This document shows, one piece after another, positions 1-6,617 of a stretch of 11,976 nucleotides of DNA. A program made the translations under genes and the position numbers. Origin of the DNA: Pseudomonadota bacterium (lineage in GTDB: Bacteria; Pseudomonadota; Gammaproteobacteria; Burkholderiales; Burkholderiaceae_C). The stretch is taken from positions 1 to 11,976 of the forward strand of contig JAEWVY010000192.1 of the NCBI GenBank assembly GCA_023396625.1, in the 5' to 3' direction. How positions within the stretch are numbered: the first letter of the stretch is position 1; each line of letters starts with the position of its first letter. The notes beneath the pieces are model-generated. The model searched no databases. It saw only the letters and a list, made by a program, of their open reading frames with translations, and had not been told where the DNA came from.

Positions 1-97
1 GGGCCTGGGCCGGGGTCACGCCGACCAGCACCGCGGCCCACAGAAGCCACCGACCGCAGACCGCATTTCGGCGTGAGCGCAGGCAGGGGTCAGGCAC
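1..97 (-). CDS. N-terminal fragment of a secreted protein (cut by window edge)
   Basis: This is the first 32 codons of a gene that continues beyond the left edge. It starts at a GTG (95-97) with a strong GGAGGA site five bases upstream, on the minus strand. The visible peptide is a classic signal sequence: a basic stretch (RSRR, then GRW) is followed by a hydrophobic core (LLWAAVLVGV) and ends in TPAQA, a plausible signal peptidase I site. The protein is therefore probably exported to the periplasm or outer membrane. No mature domain is visible, so no function can be given. It lies 103 bases after the alkC stop on the same strand and could be the distal gene of that unit or have its own promoter. 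Confidence 0.7.
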   Translation of the reverse strand, partial: MPDPCLRSRRNAVCGRWLLWAAVLVGVTPAQA

Positions 98-200
98 GAT
101 TTTCCTCCGTCGATGTGTGTTGAAAACGGGTTGGATGGTTCATCCGGTGGTTCGACGCGACGCGATGATGACACGGAAAGTGAGGGTGAAGCGGGGCGCT
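98..200. other. Intergenic gap between alkC and the left-edge gene
   Basis: This 103-base non-coding stretch holds the ribosome binding site of the left-edge gene, one arm of the hairpin at the alkC stop, and a short imperfect palindrome (GGATG-GTT-CATCC, around 133-145). I see no convincing sigma-70 promoter in it. Confidence 0.4.
103..108 (-). promoter_or_regulatory. Ribosome binding site of the left-edge gene
   Basis: GGAGGA on the minus strand, with a five-base spacer before a GTG codon. It is the main reason for calling the GTG at 95-97 a start, because only 32 codons of the gene are visible. Confidence 0.7.
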
Positions 201-203
201 TCA
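187..203 (-). terminator. Possible weak hairpin over the alkC stop codon
   Basis: A perfect 7-bp inverted repeat (TGAAGCG / CGCTTCA) with a 3-base loop covers the alkC stop codon at 201-203. There is no U-run after it on either strand, so it is not a standard intrinsic terminator. It could slow RNA decay, attenuate transcription, or be chance in GC-rich DNA. Confidence 0.2.
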
Positions 204-1325
204 GCCGACGTCGTCACCCACGAGCTCGAACTGACCCAGGGGGTGGGGCAGGCCGTTCAGCATCACCTCGACGGCATGCATGCCGGCGTAATGCCGGCGC
301 GTGGTCATTTCGGCGAGGGACAGGCGCTTGCGCAAAGACATGGTTTCACCGGGGCCGAGTTCGAACGTCTTGAGCTTGAAGACTTTCGGGGCGGCTTTCC
401 CGCTGGCCTTGATGAAATGGACGCGCAGATCGGCCAGTATTCGTTGGCGTCGGTCGGTGATGTTGGTGACGGCCAGGGCGATGACGACCGAGTCCCCGAT
501 GCGTGGCCGTGCGGGCAGGATGTGGATGGCGCCGATGGCCACTTGCGCGGTGTCGGCCGCGCCCATGAGTTCGAGTGCGCCGGCTTCGGCGCGCTTGATC
601 GCGGACCGCAGGGCATGGCTGACGAGCCAGCGTCGCTCCGGGCCTGCGTCTTGCAACCACCGGCGCGCGGTGTCGACCAGCAGCGCGGGGTGGTCCTTCC
701 CGATGTCGTTCAGGTTGTTGGCCACGGAGCGGCGTACATACGGTTCCGGGTCGTCCTTGAGATGCTCCAGCAGGGCCAGCACCGGGCGCGGGTCCTGTTG
801 AAACTCACGCAGTCGCGGGGCCCAGGGCAAGCGGGGCCGCGTGCCTTCCGACACGAGCCGCCGGACGTGCGGGCTGTCGTCGCGCACCCATTGCGCCAGG
901 CGCTTCAGGGTGGCGTCCCGGTGCCGCACCAGGAAGGGACGGATGCTGAATTCGGCGGTGAAGCGCTGGGTCATCGCATGCTGCGCGGCCATGGACGCTT
1001 CGAAATGATCGAGGCCGTATCTTTCGACGAAGCAGACATGGGGAAGGTAGAGAAAGGGCGCCATTCCCGCCCCCGCGTTCACGCTGGCCGTGGGGCCCAG
1101 CGATGCCACGAGCGTGGCGACGGCCGCTTCATAGGCGGGTGCCAGATGCCGGCGCAGCGCGTCGGCGATCTTGCGCCCCCGCGGCATCAGATCGAGGGCT
1201 TCGTAGCCCTCGAGCGCGTCGCGGATGAAGGCGCTGGCCGGAAAGCCTGGCGAGACGGCAAGGATCATTTGCGCGATCCTTTCCGGGACATCGGTTCCAA
1301 ACCGGTTCTTGAGCGGCTCGGCCAC
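201..1325 (-). CDS. alkC: AlkC-type DNA alkylation repair glycosylase with C-terminal Ig-like domain
   Basis: The protein (374 aa) matches the AlkC branch of the HEAT-like-repeat DNA glycosylases, which excise N3- and N7-alkylated purines without flipping the base. Seen in the sequence: alpha-helical repeats over about residues 10-250; FTAEFSIRPFL at 122-132; the family-typical VRRLVSEGTRPRLPWA at 154-169; and YVRRSVANNLNDIGKDHP at 196-213. From memory of the Pseudomonas enzyme, the two key acidic residues would correspond to E125 and D207. Residues about 258-370 are beta-rich and fit the Ig-like domain carried by a subset of AlkC proteins. A longer reading to an ATG at 1373 exists. The GTG at 1323-1325 is preferred because AAAGGAG lies five bases upstream, the protein then begins (V/M)AEPLKNRFG as in relatives, and the 31-bp overlap with the transporter gene becomes a 17-bp gap. 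It probably shares a transcript with the upstream transporter. Confidence 0.9.
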   Translation of the reverse strand: MAEPLKNRFGTDVPERIAQMILAVSPGFPASAFIRDALEGYEALDLMPRGRKIADALRRHLAPAYEAAVATLVASLGPTASVNAGAGMAPFLYLPHVCFVERYGLDHFEASMAAQHAMTQRFTAEFSIRPFLVRHRDATLKRLAQWVRDDSPHVRRLVSEGTRPRLPWAPRLREFQQDPRPVLALLEHLKDDPEPYVRRSVANNLNDIGKDHPALLVDTARRWLQDAGPERRWLVSHALRSAIKRAEAGALELMGAADTAQVAIGAIHILPARPRIGDSVVIALAVTNITDRRQRILADLRVHFIKASGKAAPKVFKLKTFELGPGETMSLRKRLSLAEMTTRRHYAGMHAVEVMLNGLPHPLGQFELVGDDVG

Positions 1326-1330
1326 TTGGA

Positions 1331-1337
1331 CTCCTTT
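1331..1337 (-). promoter_or_regulatory. Ribosome binding site of alkC
   Basis: AAAGGAG on the minus strand, five bases before the GTG at 1323-1325 and just after the transporter stop codon at 1343. It decides the alkC start over the ATG at 1373. Confidence 0.75.
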
Positions 1338-1342
1338 CGGCT

Positions 1343-3202
1343 TCAGGCGGTGTTTTTCTGCTGCAGTGCCCACATCTGCGCGTAGGGCCCGCCGGCAGCC
1401 AGCAGGACGGTGTGCGTGCCGCGCTCGACGATGCGCCCGGCTTGCATGACCAGGATTTCGTGCGCGTCCACGACCGTGGACAGCCGGTGTGCGATCACCA
1501 GCGTGGTCTTGTTCCGGGCCACGCTTTGCAGTTCCGCCTGGATGGCGCGTTCGTTCGCGCTGTCCAGGGCACTGGTGGCTTCGTCGAAGATCAGGACCGG
1601 CGGGTTTTTCAGCAGGGTGCGGGCGATCGCCACACGCTGCTTCTCCCCGCCCGACAGCTTGAGTCCGCGCTCACCGACCATGGCGTCATACCCTTTGGGT
1701 GTGGAAACAATGAAGTCATGGATGTGCGCGGCGCGCGCGGCGGCTTCGATCTCGTCGCGGCTGGCGCCGGGCCGGCCATAGGCAATGTTGTATTCCACGG
1801 TGTCATTGAACAGCACTGTGTCCTGCGGCACGATGCCGATGGCCTGTCGCACGCTGGCCTGGGTGACGCCACGGATGTCCTGGCCGGCGATCAGGATGCG
1901 TCCGCGGCCGACGTCGTAGAAGCGAAACAGCAGGCGTGCCAGCGTGGATTTTCCCGATCCCGAAGGGCCGACCACGGCCACCGTCTTGCCGGCGGGAATC
2001 TCGAAACTGATGTCGTGGAGGATGGGGCGGGCCGGGTCATAGGCGAAATCCACGTGGTCGAAACGCACGCTGGCGTCGCCGAGGGCGGGTGACTGGCCGG
2101 TGCCGGGGGGGGCGAGCCGCAGCGCCGGCGCATTCGGCGCGTCCGCGACTTCACGTTCTTTCTCCATCAGCACGAACATCTTGTCCAGGTCGGTCAGACT
2201 CTGCTTGATTTCGCGGTAGATCACGCCAAGGAAGTTCAGCGGGATGTAGAGCTGGATCATGAAGGCGTTGACCATCACCAGGTCGCCCAGCGTCATGCGG
2301 CCATCGACCACGCCTTGTGTCGCGCGCCAGAGAATGGCCACGAGCGCGGTGGCGATGATGAGTTGCTGGCCACTGTTGAGCACGGACAGCGTAGTCTGGG
2401 CCTTCAGTCGTGCGCGGCGCAGGCGGCCAAGGCTTTCGTCGTAGCGCCGGGCCTCGAAGGCTTCGTTGCCGAAATATTTGACGGTCTCGTAATTCAGCAG
2501 CGAATCGACGGCTCGCGTGTGCGCCGCGGAGTCGAATTCGTTGGCTTGTCGGCGGAATTTCGTGCGCCATTCGGTGACGCTGACGGTGAAGACGATGTAC
2601 AGCAGCAGCGCCGTCAGCGTGATCCAGGCAAACACGGCGTCGAACCGCACGGCGAGAATGGTCAGCACCATCACCACCTCGATCAGGGTGGCCACGACAT
2701 TGAACAACGACAGCGAGATCAGGGATTCGATGCCGCGCACGCCGCGTTCGATGTCCCGCGTCATGCCACCGGTCTGGCGTTCCAGATGGAAGCGCAGCGA
2801 CAAAGCGTGCAGGTGCTCGAAGGTTTGCAGCGCAATGGCGCGCGCCGCGCCCTGCGTGGCCTTTGAAAACACCAGTTCGCGCAACTCGGTGAACACGGAG
2901 GTGGACAGCCGCAACGCCCCGTAAGCCACGAGCAGACCCACGGGCACGGCCAGCAGGGCACCGGCGGTTGGATGGACCGCGGGAGACATCGTGTCGACCA
3001 GTTTCTTGAGCAGCAGCGGCACGCCGACGTTGGCGAGCTTGGCGGCGACCATGAAAACCACGGCCCCCACCACGCGCCAGCGGTAGTGCCACAGGTAGGG
3101 AAACAGGCGTCGCAGGGTGCGCCAGTCCGAACGCGGAGTGTCCTGGGGGCTTGGTGCCGGGGAAGTCGGGGAAATGGGGGCAGACTCGCCGTGACGACGC
3201 AT
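1343..3202 (-). CDS. Atm1/HMT1-type ABC half-transporter (membrane domain fused to ATPase)
   Basis: This 619-aa protein has one six-helix membrane domain (about 40-330) and one nucleotide-binding domain (about 380-610), so it should work as a homodimer in the inner membrane. The ATPase motifs are complete: Walker A GPSGSGKST at 412-420, Q-loop Q460, signature LSGGEKQ at 516-522, Walker B VLIFDE at 536-541 and switch His572. The membrane-domain motif NYETVKYFGNE at 237-247 is a hallmark of the Atm1/ABCB7/HMT1 family. Those transporters export glutathione-linked or persulfide compounds and, in some bacteria, metal-glutathione conjugates; the substrate here is inferred. The frame stays open upstream to 3454, but that would run antisense through the divergent thioesterase. 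The ATG at 3200-3202 (MRRHGES) gives a normal family length; an ATG at 3242-3244 is the alternative. Neither has a strong ribosome site. alkC follows 17 bp downstream. Confidence 0.92.
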   Translation of the reverse strand: MRRHGESAPISPTSPAPSPQDTPRSDWRTLRRLFPYLWHYRWRVVGAVVFMVAAKLANVGVPLLLKKLVDTMSPAVHPTAGALLAVPVGLLVAYGALRLSTSVFTELRELVFSKATQGAARAIALQTFEHLHALSLRFHLERQTGGMTRDIERGVRGIESLISLSLFNVVATLIEVVMVLTILAVRFDAVFAWITLTALLLYIVFTVSVTEWRTKFRRQANEFDSAAHTRAVDSLLNYETVKYFGNEAFEARRYDESLGRLRRARLKAQTTLSVLNSGQQLIIATALVAILWRATQGVVDGRMTLGDLVMVNAFMIQLYIPLNFLGVIYREIKQSLTDLDKMFVLMEKEREVADAPNAPALRLAPPGTGQSPALGDASVRFDHVDFAYDPARPILHDISFEIPAGKTVAVVGPSGSGKSTLARLLFRFYDVGRGRILIAGQDIRGVTQASVRQAIGIVPQDTVLFNDTVEYNIAYGRPGASRDEIEAAARAAHIHDFIVSTPKGYDAMVGERGLKLSGGEKQRVAIARTLLKNPPVLIFDEATSALDSANERAIQAELQSVARNKTTLVIAHRLSTVVDAHEILVMQAGRIVERGTHTVLLAAGGPYAQMWALQQKNTA

Positions 3203-3242
3203 GAAGGACAATCCGCTGGACAGTAAATCCGTGATTGTGCCC

Positions 3243-3725
3243 ATGTCCAAGTCATCCCGTTCTTCGTCCAACGCGGCTGCGCCTGCTGGCGCGGTCATTC
3301 GGCCCAATCCCACGCCGGTCCGCGCCCCGCATGTGGCCTTGCCCACGGGCAAGGAACTGGTGCTCAAGGTCGTGCCCATGCCGGCCGACTGCAATGCCAA
3401 CGGCGACATTTTCGGGGGCTGGGTGATGGCGCAGGTGGACATTGCCGGGTCCATCGTTCCCGCGCGCTACGTGCGCGGACGGATGGCCACGGTGGCGGTG
3501 AACCAGTTCGTTTTCAAACAACCCGTGCGTGTGGGGGACATCCTGTCGTTTTTCGGCGAGGTCAGCCGTATCGGCAACACGTCGATCACGGTGCAGGTCG
3601 AGGTCTACGCCGAGCGGTACGACACCCAGGGCCACTACATCAAGGTCACGGAAGCCTCGCTGACCTACGTGGCCATCGACGATCAGGGCCGTCCCCGACC
3701 GATCGAGCGACCGGAAGAAGACTGA
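3243..3725 (+). CDS. yciA: YciA-type acyl-CoA thioesterase (hot-dog fold)
   Basis: The 160-aa protein hydrolyses acyl-CoA thioesters to free acid and CoA in the cytoplasm, by family membership. The diagnostic region ADCNANGDIFGGWVMAQVD (48-66) matches YciA closely; the Asp of NGD (D55) corresponds to the catalytic acid region of that family. Other matches are RMATVAVNQFVFKQPVRVGD (80-99), the GNTSITVQVEVYAE strand (111-124), and a tail of the TYVAIDDQGRPRPI type. YciA enzymes are hexameric and broad in substrate. Residues 1-35 are low-complexity (Ser, Ala, Pro). The start is uncertain: ATG 3243 (MSKSS) is preferred, while ATG 3201 would add 14 residues and overlap the start codon of the divergent transporter. 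No clear ribosome site precedes either. It converges on the next gene with a 27-bp gap. Confidence 0.9.
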   Translation: MSKSSRSSSNAAAPAGAVIRPNPTPVRAPHVALPTGKELVLKVVPMPADCNANGDIFGGWVMAQVDIAGSIVPARYVRGRMATVAVNQFVFKQPVRVGDILSFFGEVSRIGNTSITVQVEVYAERYDTQGHYIKVTEASLTYVAIDDQGRPRPIERPEED

Positions 3726-3752
3726 CGGCCATGCCGTCCGCCGCGCTGAGGA

Positions 3753-4241
3753 TCAGGACACGATGTAGGCGCCTGAACCCGTTGATAGCAACTTGCCATC
3801 GGGGCCCAGGAACTCCATACGGGTGGACGCGACGCGCGAGCCCAGGCGCAGAACTTCGGCATGCAGTTCGAAATGCTCGCCGAGGCCTGGACGCAGGTAA
3901 TCGATGCGTAGGTCGATCGTGCCGAGCTTGGCAAAACGGTGCAGGCGCTGTAGCGGGGCTTCGTCCATGTGACGCGCGCCGATGGCCGCCATGACCGCCA
4001 GCCCCCCCATGGCGTCGAGCCCCGCGCTGATCACGCCGCCGTGCAGCCGGTTGTAGCTGAAGTGGCCCACGAGTTCGTGCCGCATCGCAATGGTCGCGCT
4101 CACGCGTTCGGGGCGCAGGCGGGTGATCTTCAGGCCCAGCAGCCGGTTGAAGACGATCTTGTCCTCGAAAATCGCCGTCAGGCCGGCAATGAACTCGGGC
4201 TCGAATTCCATGGGTGGCGGTTTCTGCGCGGCATGTGGCAT
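3753..4241 (-). CDS. YigI-type hot-dog thioesterase (PaaI superfamily)
   Basis: The 162-aa protein resembles E. coli YigI, a medium/long-chain acyl-CoA thioesterase. It shares FNRLLGLKI near residues 31-39, the hot-dog helix LHGGVISAGLDAMGGL around 65-80, KLGTIDLRIDYLRPGLGEHF around 103-122, and a C-terminal Y-(I/M)-V end. The His-Gly-Gly followed by Asp fits the PaaI-like active site. The frame extends upstream to 4439 but would then overlap the divergent lipoprotein gene, so ATG 4239-4241 (MPHAAQ) is chosen; ATG 4209-4211 (MEFEPE) is an alternative. No ribosome site is visible. The substrate cannot be deduced, but the beta-oxidation operon just beyond the next gene makes an acyl-CoA role plausible. 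Confidence 0.85.
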   Translation of the reverse strand: MPHAAQKPPPMEFEPEFIAGLTAIFEDKIVFNRLLGLKITRLRPERVSATIAMRHELVGHFSYNRLHGGVISAGLDAMGGLAVMAAIGARHMDEAPLQRLHRFAKLGTIDLRIDYLRPGLGEHFELHAEVLRLGSRVASTRMEFLGPDGKLLSTGSGAYIVS

Positions 4242-4247
4242 GGATGC

Positions 4248-4277
4248 ATTGTCGCCGGTAAACTGACACCATCCCAA
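4248..4277 (-). promoter_or_regulatory. Candidate sigma-70 promoter for the YigI-type thioesterase
   Basis: On the minus strand, TTGGGA (4272-4277) and GACAAT (4248-4253) are separated by 18 bases. Each matches the consensus at four of six positions. A transcript from it would begin near the ATG at 4241, giving a leaderless or nearly leaderless mRNA, which would fit the absence of a ribosome site. The matches are weak. Confidence 0.22.
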
Positions 4278-4293
4278 CATTGGAGAATGCGCC

Positions 4294-4863
4294 GTGAAGA
4301 TCCTCGCTCCCTGGATGGTCGCGCCCTGTGTCATGTTGTTGGGCGGCTGTGCGACCCACCTCTCGCCCTCGGAATGCGCCACGGCAAACTGGCACGAGTT
4401 GGGGCGTGACAATGGCGCACACGGGCGCCGGGAACGCATTGCCGACTACCACGAGGCCTGCGCCAAGGCCCACATCGCGGTCGACGTCGAGGCCTACCGC
4501 CGTGGCCGCGCAGAAGGCCTGCCGCAATATTGCCGGCTGGACAACGCCATCAACCAAGGCCTGGCGGGGGAGACGTATGACGGCGTGTGCCCCGGGCCGC
4601 GCGACCAGGCCTTCCGTCAGCACCGCGACGCCGGTTACGCCGTGCACGCCGCGAAATACCGCTTGTCGCAGCTGCGGTACGAACAAGAGCGATTGCAGAA
4701 GGACCTGCGCGACCCCAAGGCCACCGATGACCGCAAGCGCGATCTGCGCAGCCAGTTGGACGCCCTGGACCGCAAGTTGGAATACGGCCGCGACGAACTC
4801 GGCCGCGCGCAGAATCGTCTGGACCGTCTGCTGGCGGATCTGCGCGCCAGCGGCGCGTACTGA
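4294..4863 (+). CDS. DUF2799 outer-membrane lipoprotein with coiled-coil tail
   Basis: The 189-aa protein starts at GTG 4294, with GGAGA at 4282-4286 as ribosome site. It has a short signal peptide ending in a lipobox, MLLGGC, with Cys19 as the lipidated residue. Ala20 at position +2 predicts outer-membrane sorting. Residues 25-100 carry the DUF2799 pattern: four cysteines (C28, C56, C80, C99), repeated short motifs of the NWHELGRDNG, YRRGRAEGLPQYC and NAINQGLAGETYDGVC type, suggesting two disulfides in the periplasm. Residues about 118-185 are highly charged and leucine-spaced, a likely coiled coil. The function of the family is unknown to me. It is divergent from the YigI-type gene (52 bp apart) and ends 2 bp from the stop of the convergent isomerase gene. 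Confidence 0.88.
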   Translation: MKILAPWMVAPCVMLLGGCATHLSPSECATANWHELGRDNGAHGRRERIADYHEACAKAHIAVDVEAYRRGRAEGLPQYCRLDNAINQGLAGETYDGVCPGPRDQAFRQHRDAGYAVHAAKYRLSQLRYEQERLQKDLRDPKATDDRKRDLRSQLDALDRKLEYGRDELGRAQNRLDRLLADLRASGAY

Positions 4864-4865
4864 AC

Positions 4866-5660
4866 TCAGAGCCGGGAGAAATCCGGCTTGCGTTTTTCCA
4901 TGAACGCGCCAAACGCCTCGCGCGCGGCGGGCTCGCGCATCATGCGGGCGAAGCTGGCGCCTTCCTCGGCCATGTGCTCGGCCACGGCCGCGACGTGGGA
5001 TTTCTTCATGAGCCGCTTGGTCTCGATGAGCGAACTCAGGGGCTTGGCGGCCAGCTTCCGCGCCTGACGCTGCGCCAGCGCATTGGCCTCGTGCGGTGGC
5101 ACCACGCGGTTCACCAGGCCGATTTCCAGCGCAGTCTCGGCCGTGAAGGGCTCGCCCAGCAGCAGCGCTTCGGCGGCACGGTGGTAGCCCATGAGTTGCG
5201 GCACCAGCAGGCTGGACCCCGCCTCCGGGCACAGCCCCAGGTTCACGAACGGCAGGGAGAACGCGGCGTTGTCGCCCGCGTAGACCAGATCGCAATGCAG
5301 CAGCATCGTGGTGCCGATGCCCACGGCCGGACCACAGACCGAGGCCACGATGGGCTTGGCAAAGCTGCTGATGGCGCGCAGGAAGCGGAACACCGGCGAG
5401 TCCGTGGTGGCGACCGGTCCGTTCAGGAAGTCCGCGATGTCGTTGCCGGCGGAAAACACGCTCTCGTGTCCCTGGATCACCACGGCTCGCACGGTGGCAT
5501 CCAGCGTGGCCTGTTCCAGTGCATCGGCGAGCGCGGCGTACATGGCCACCGTGATCGAGTTCTTCTTGTCCACGCGATGGAGCGTGAGGGTCAGCACACC
5601 GGCTTCGGTGTGGGCCAGGATGTCCGTGCCTGGATGGGCTTGGGAAGCGTGGTCGCTCAT
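4866..5660 (-). CDS. Crotonase-family protein, probable delta3-delta2-enoyl-CoA isomerase
   Basis: The 264-aa protein has the enoyl-CoA hydratase/isomerase fold: oxyanion-hole segments at FSAGNDIADF (69-78) and CGPAVGIGTTML (109-120), then DLVYAGDNAAFSLPF (124-138). At the two positions where true hydratases carry catalytic glutamates it has Thr (GIGTT) and Phe (LPFVN). A glutamate occurs instead at E146 in LGLCPEAGSS, as in peroxisomal ECI2-type isomerases (a SPEGCSS-type motif). Isomerase activity, moving a 3-enoyl double bond to the 2-position for unsaturated fatty acids, is therefore more likely than hydration. The frame opens upstream to 5783 but overlaps the hydrolase gene; ATG 5658-5660 (MSDHAS) gives the normal length. 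It is the last gene of the beta-oxidation operon, 31 bp after the hydrolase. Confidence 0.9.
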   Translation of the reverse strand: MSDHASQAHPGTDILAHTEAGVLTLTLHRVDKKNSITVAMYAALADALEQATLDATVRAVVIQGHESVFSAGNDIADFLNGPVATTDSPVFRFLRAISSFAKPIVASVCGPAVGIGTTMLLHCDLVYAGDNAAFSLPFVNLGLCPEAGSSLLVPQLMGYHRAAEALLLGEPFTAETALEIGLVNRVVPPHEANALAQRQARKLAAKPLSSLIETKRLMKKSHVAAVAEHMAEEGASFARMMREPAAREAFGAFMEKRKPDFSRL

Positions 5661-5691
5661 GTCGCAGGTTCTTTCGTGTGGTTTTCGGTGC

Positions 5692-6570
5692 TCACCCGGC
5701 GGCACGCGCCGTGGACAGGCTGCCCAGCCAGTCGGCCATGCGTGGCCACAGCGTGCTTTCGTGTTCATGGCGGAAGGGTCCAAAGTGACCGATGCGGCGC
5801 ACCGCCAGATCCGCCGGCGCGATGCGGTGCACTTCCCGCTGCGCGTTTTCGTAGAGATTGATCAGGCTGTGCGTGCCGCGCAGGGTCATCAACTCGTCGT
5901 CGGTGATGGACAGGGCCGTGACCGGGAAGCGCACGCTGGCGTAGCGCTGCCGCACGGGCTCGCCTTCGGCGCCCACGCTGTACTGCGGGTGCAGGCACCA
6001 CCGGCGCCACTGCATCATGACGCCTGCCGGCAGGTCTCCTACCTTGCGCAGCCGGCGCCCCGGGAAATAGCCGAACAGGCGCGTGGCCAGGGGTACGAGG
6101 AAGAACCAGAAATACGGAACGATGCGCTTGAGTCGGGGCGCGTTCTCCCGCCAGTAGCCGCTGCCGGCAGCCACGCTGAGCATGCCGCTGACCTTGTGTG
6201 CATTGTCCAGCAGCCCTGGCAATTGCGCGCCCAGGCTGTGCCCGAGCAGGTACAGGGGCTTTTCCGGTGCGGCTGCGTGCGCGTGGTCGATCACGGCCTC
6301 GTAGTCGCGCGCCCAGTCGAACAGATCGGCCTTGAAGCCGCGCAGACTGGTCCCGGGCGTGTTCGGCATCGATGCGCCGGAGCCACGGTAGTCGAAGGTG
6401 GTGACCCGCCAGCCCTGTGCCGCCAGCCATTGTGCAAAGGGCGCGTAGTAGTCCTGGCGCACGCCCATGGCGCCGCCGATCACCACATTGCCCCGATCGG
6501 GCCGGTCCGTTTCATAAACACGCACCGCGATCTGTGCCGCACCGGGGGAAGAAATCGTGAAGGTTTTCAT
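5692..6570 (-). CDS. Alpha/beta hydrolase of unknown substrate
   Basis: The 292-aa protein has the alpha/beta-hydrolase layout: an early VVIGGAMGVRQDYYAPF (29-45), the FDYRGSGAS turn (59-67), the nucleophile elbow GHSLG (110-114, Ser112), an acidic segment SITDDE (221-226, Asp224 or Asp225) and a late GHFGPFR (261-267, His262), so a catalytic triad is present. A strongly hydrophobic aromatic stretch at about 150-169 (IVPYFWFFLVPLATRLFGYF) lies in the lid region and may bind lipid or membrane. No signal peptide is seen. I recall this general type as an uncharacterised predicted alpha/beta-hydrolase family. Being inside a beta-oxidation operon suggests an acyl ester or thioester substrate, by inference. 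ATG 6568-6570 is supported by AAGGAG eight bases upstream (6579-6584). Confidence 0.88.
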   Translation of the reverse strand: MKTFTISSPGAAQIAVRVYETDRPDRGNVVIGGAMGVRQDYYAPFAQWLAAQGWRVTTFDYRGSGASMPNTPGTSLRGFKADLFDWARDYEAVIDHAHAAAPEKPLYLLGHSLGAQLPGLLDNAHKVSGMLSVAAGSGYWRENAPRLKRIVPYFWFFLVPLATRLFGYFPGRRLRKVGDLPAGVMMQWRRWCLHPQYSVGAEGEPVRQRYASVRFPVTALSITDDELMTLRGTHSLINLYENAQREVHRIAPADLAVRRIGHFGPFRHEHESTLWPRMADWLGSLSTARAAG

Positions 6571-6617
6571 GAAGGTCTCTCCTTGGGGTGGTTTCGAGGG
6601 GCGTCGGGGCCGGCCAA

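Noticed and set aside
117..1385. 422-codon plus-strand open frame opposite alkC
   Set aside because: It is the antisense shadow of alkC; the minus strand has the family motifs and a good ribosome site.
3726..3752. Possible bidirectional terminator between the convergent thioesterase genes
   Set aside because: The 27-bp gap is GC-rich, but I found no clear stem-loop with a U-run on either strand.
4866..4874. C-terminal Ser-Arg-Leu of the isomerase-like protein, resembling a peroxisomal targeting signal
   Set aside because: Bacteria have no peroxisomes; three residues can match by chance.
3646..5295. 549-codon minus-strand open frame crossing three genes
   Set aside because: It runs out of frame through the isomerase and YigI-type genes and antisense through the lipoprotein, with Arg/Ala-rich low-complexity translation.
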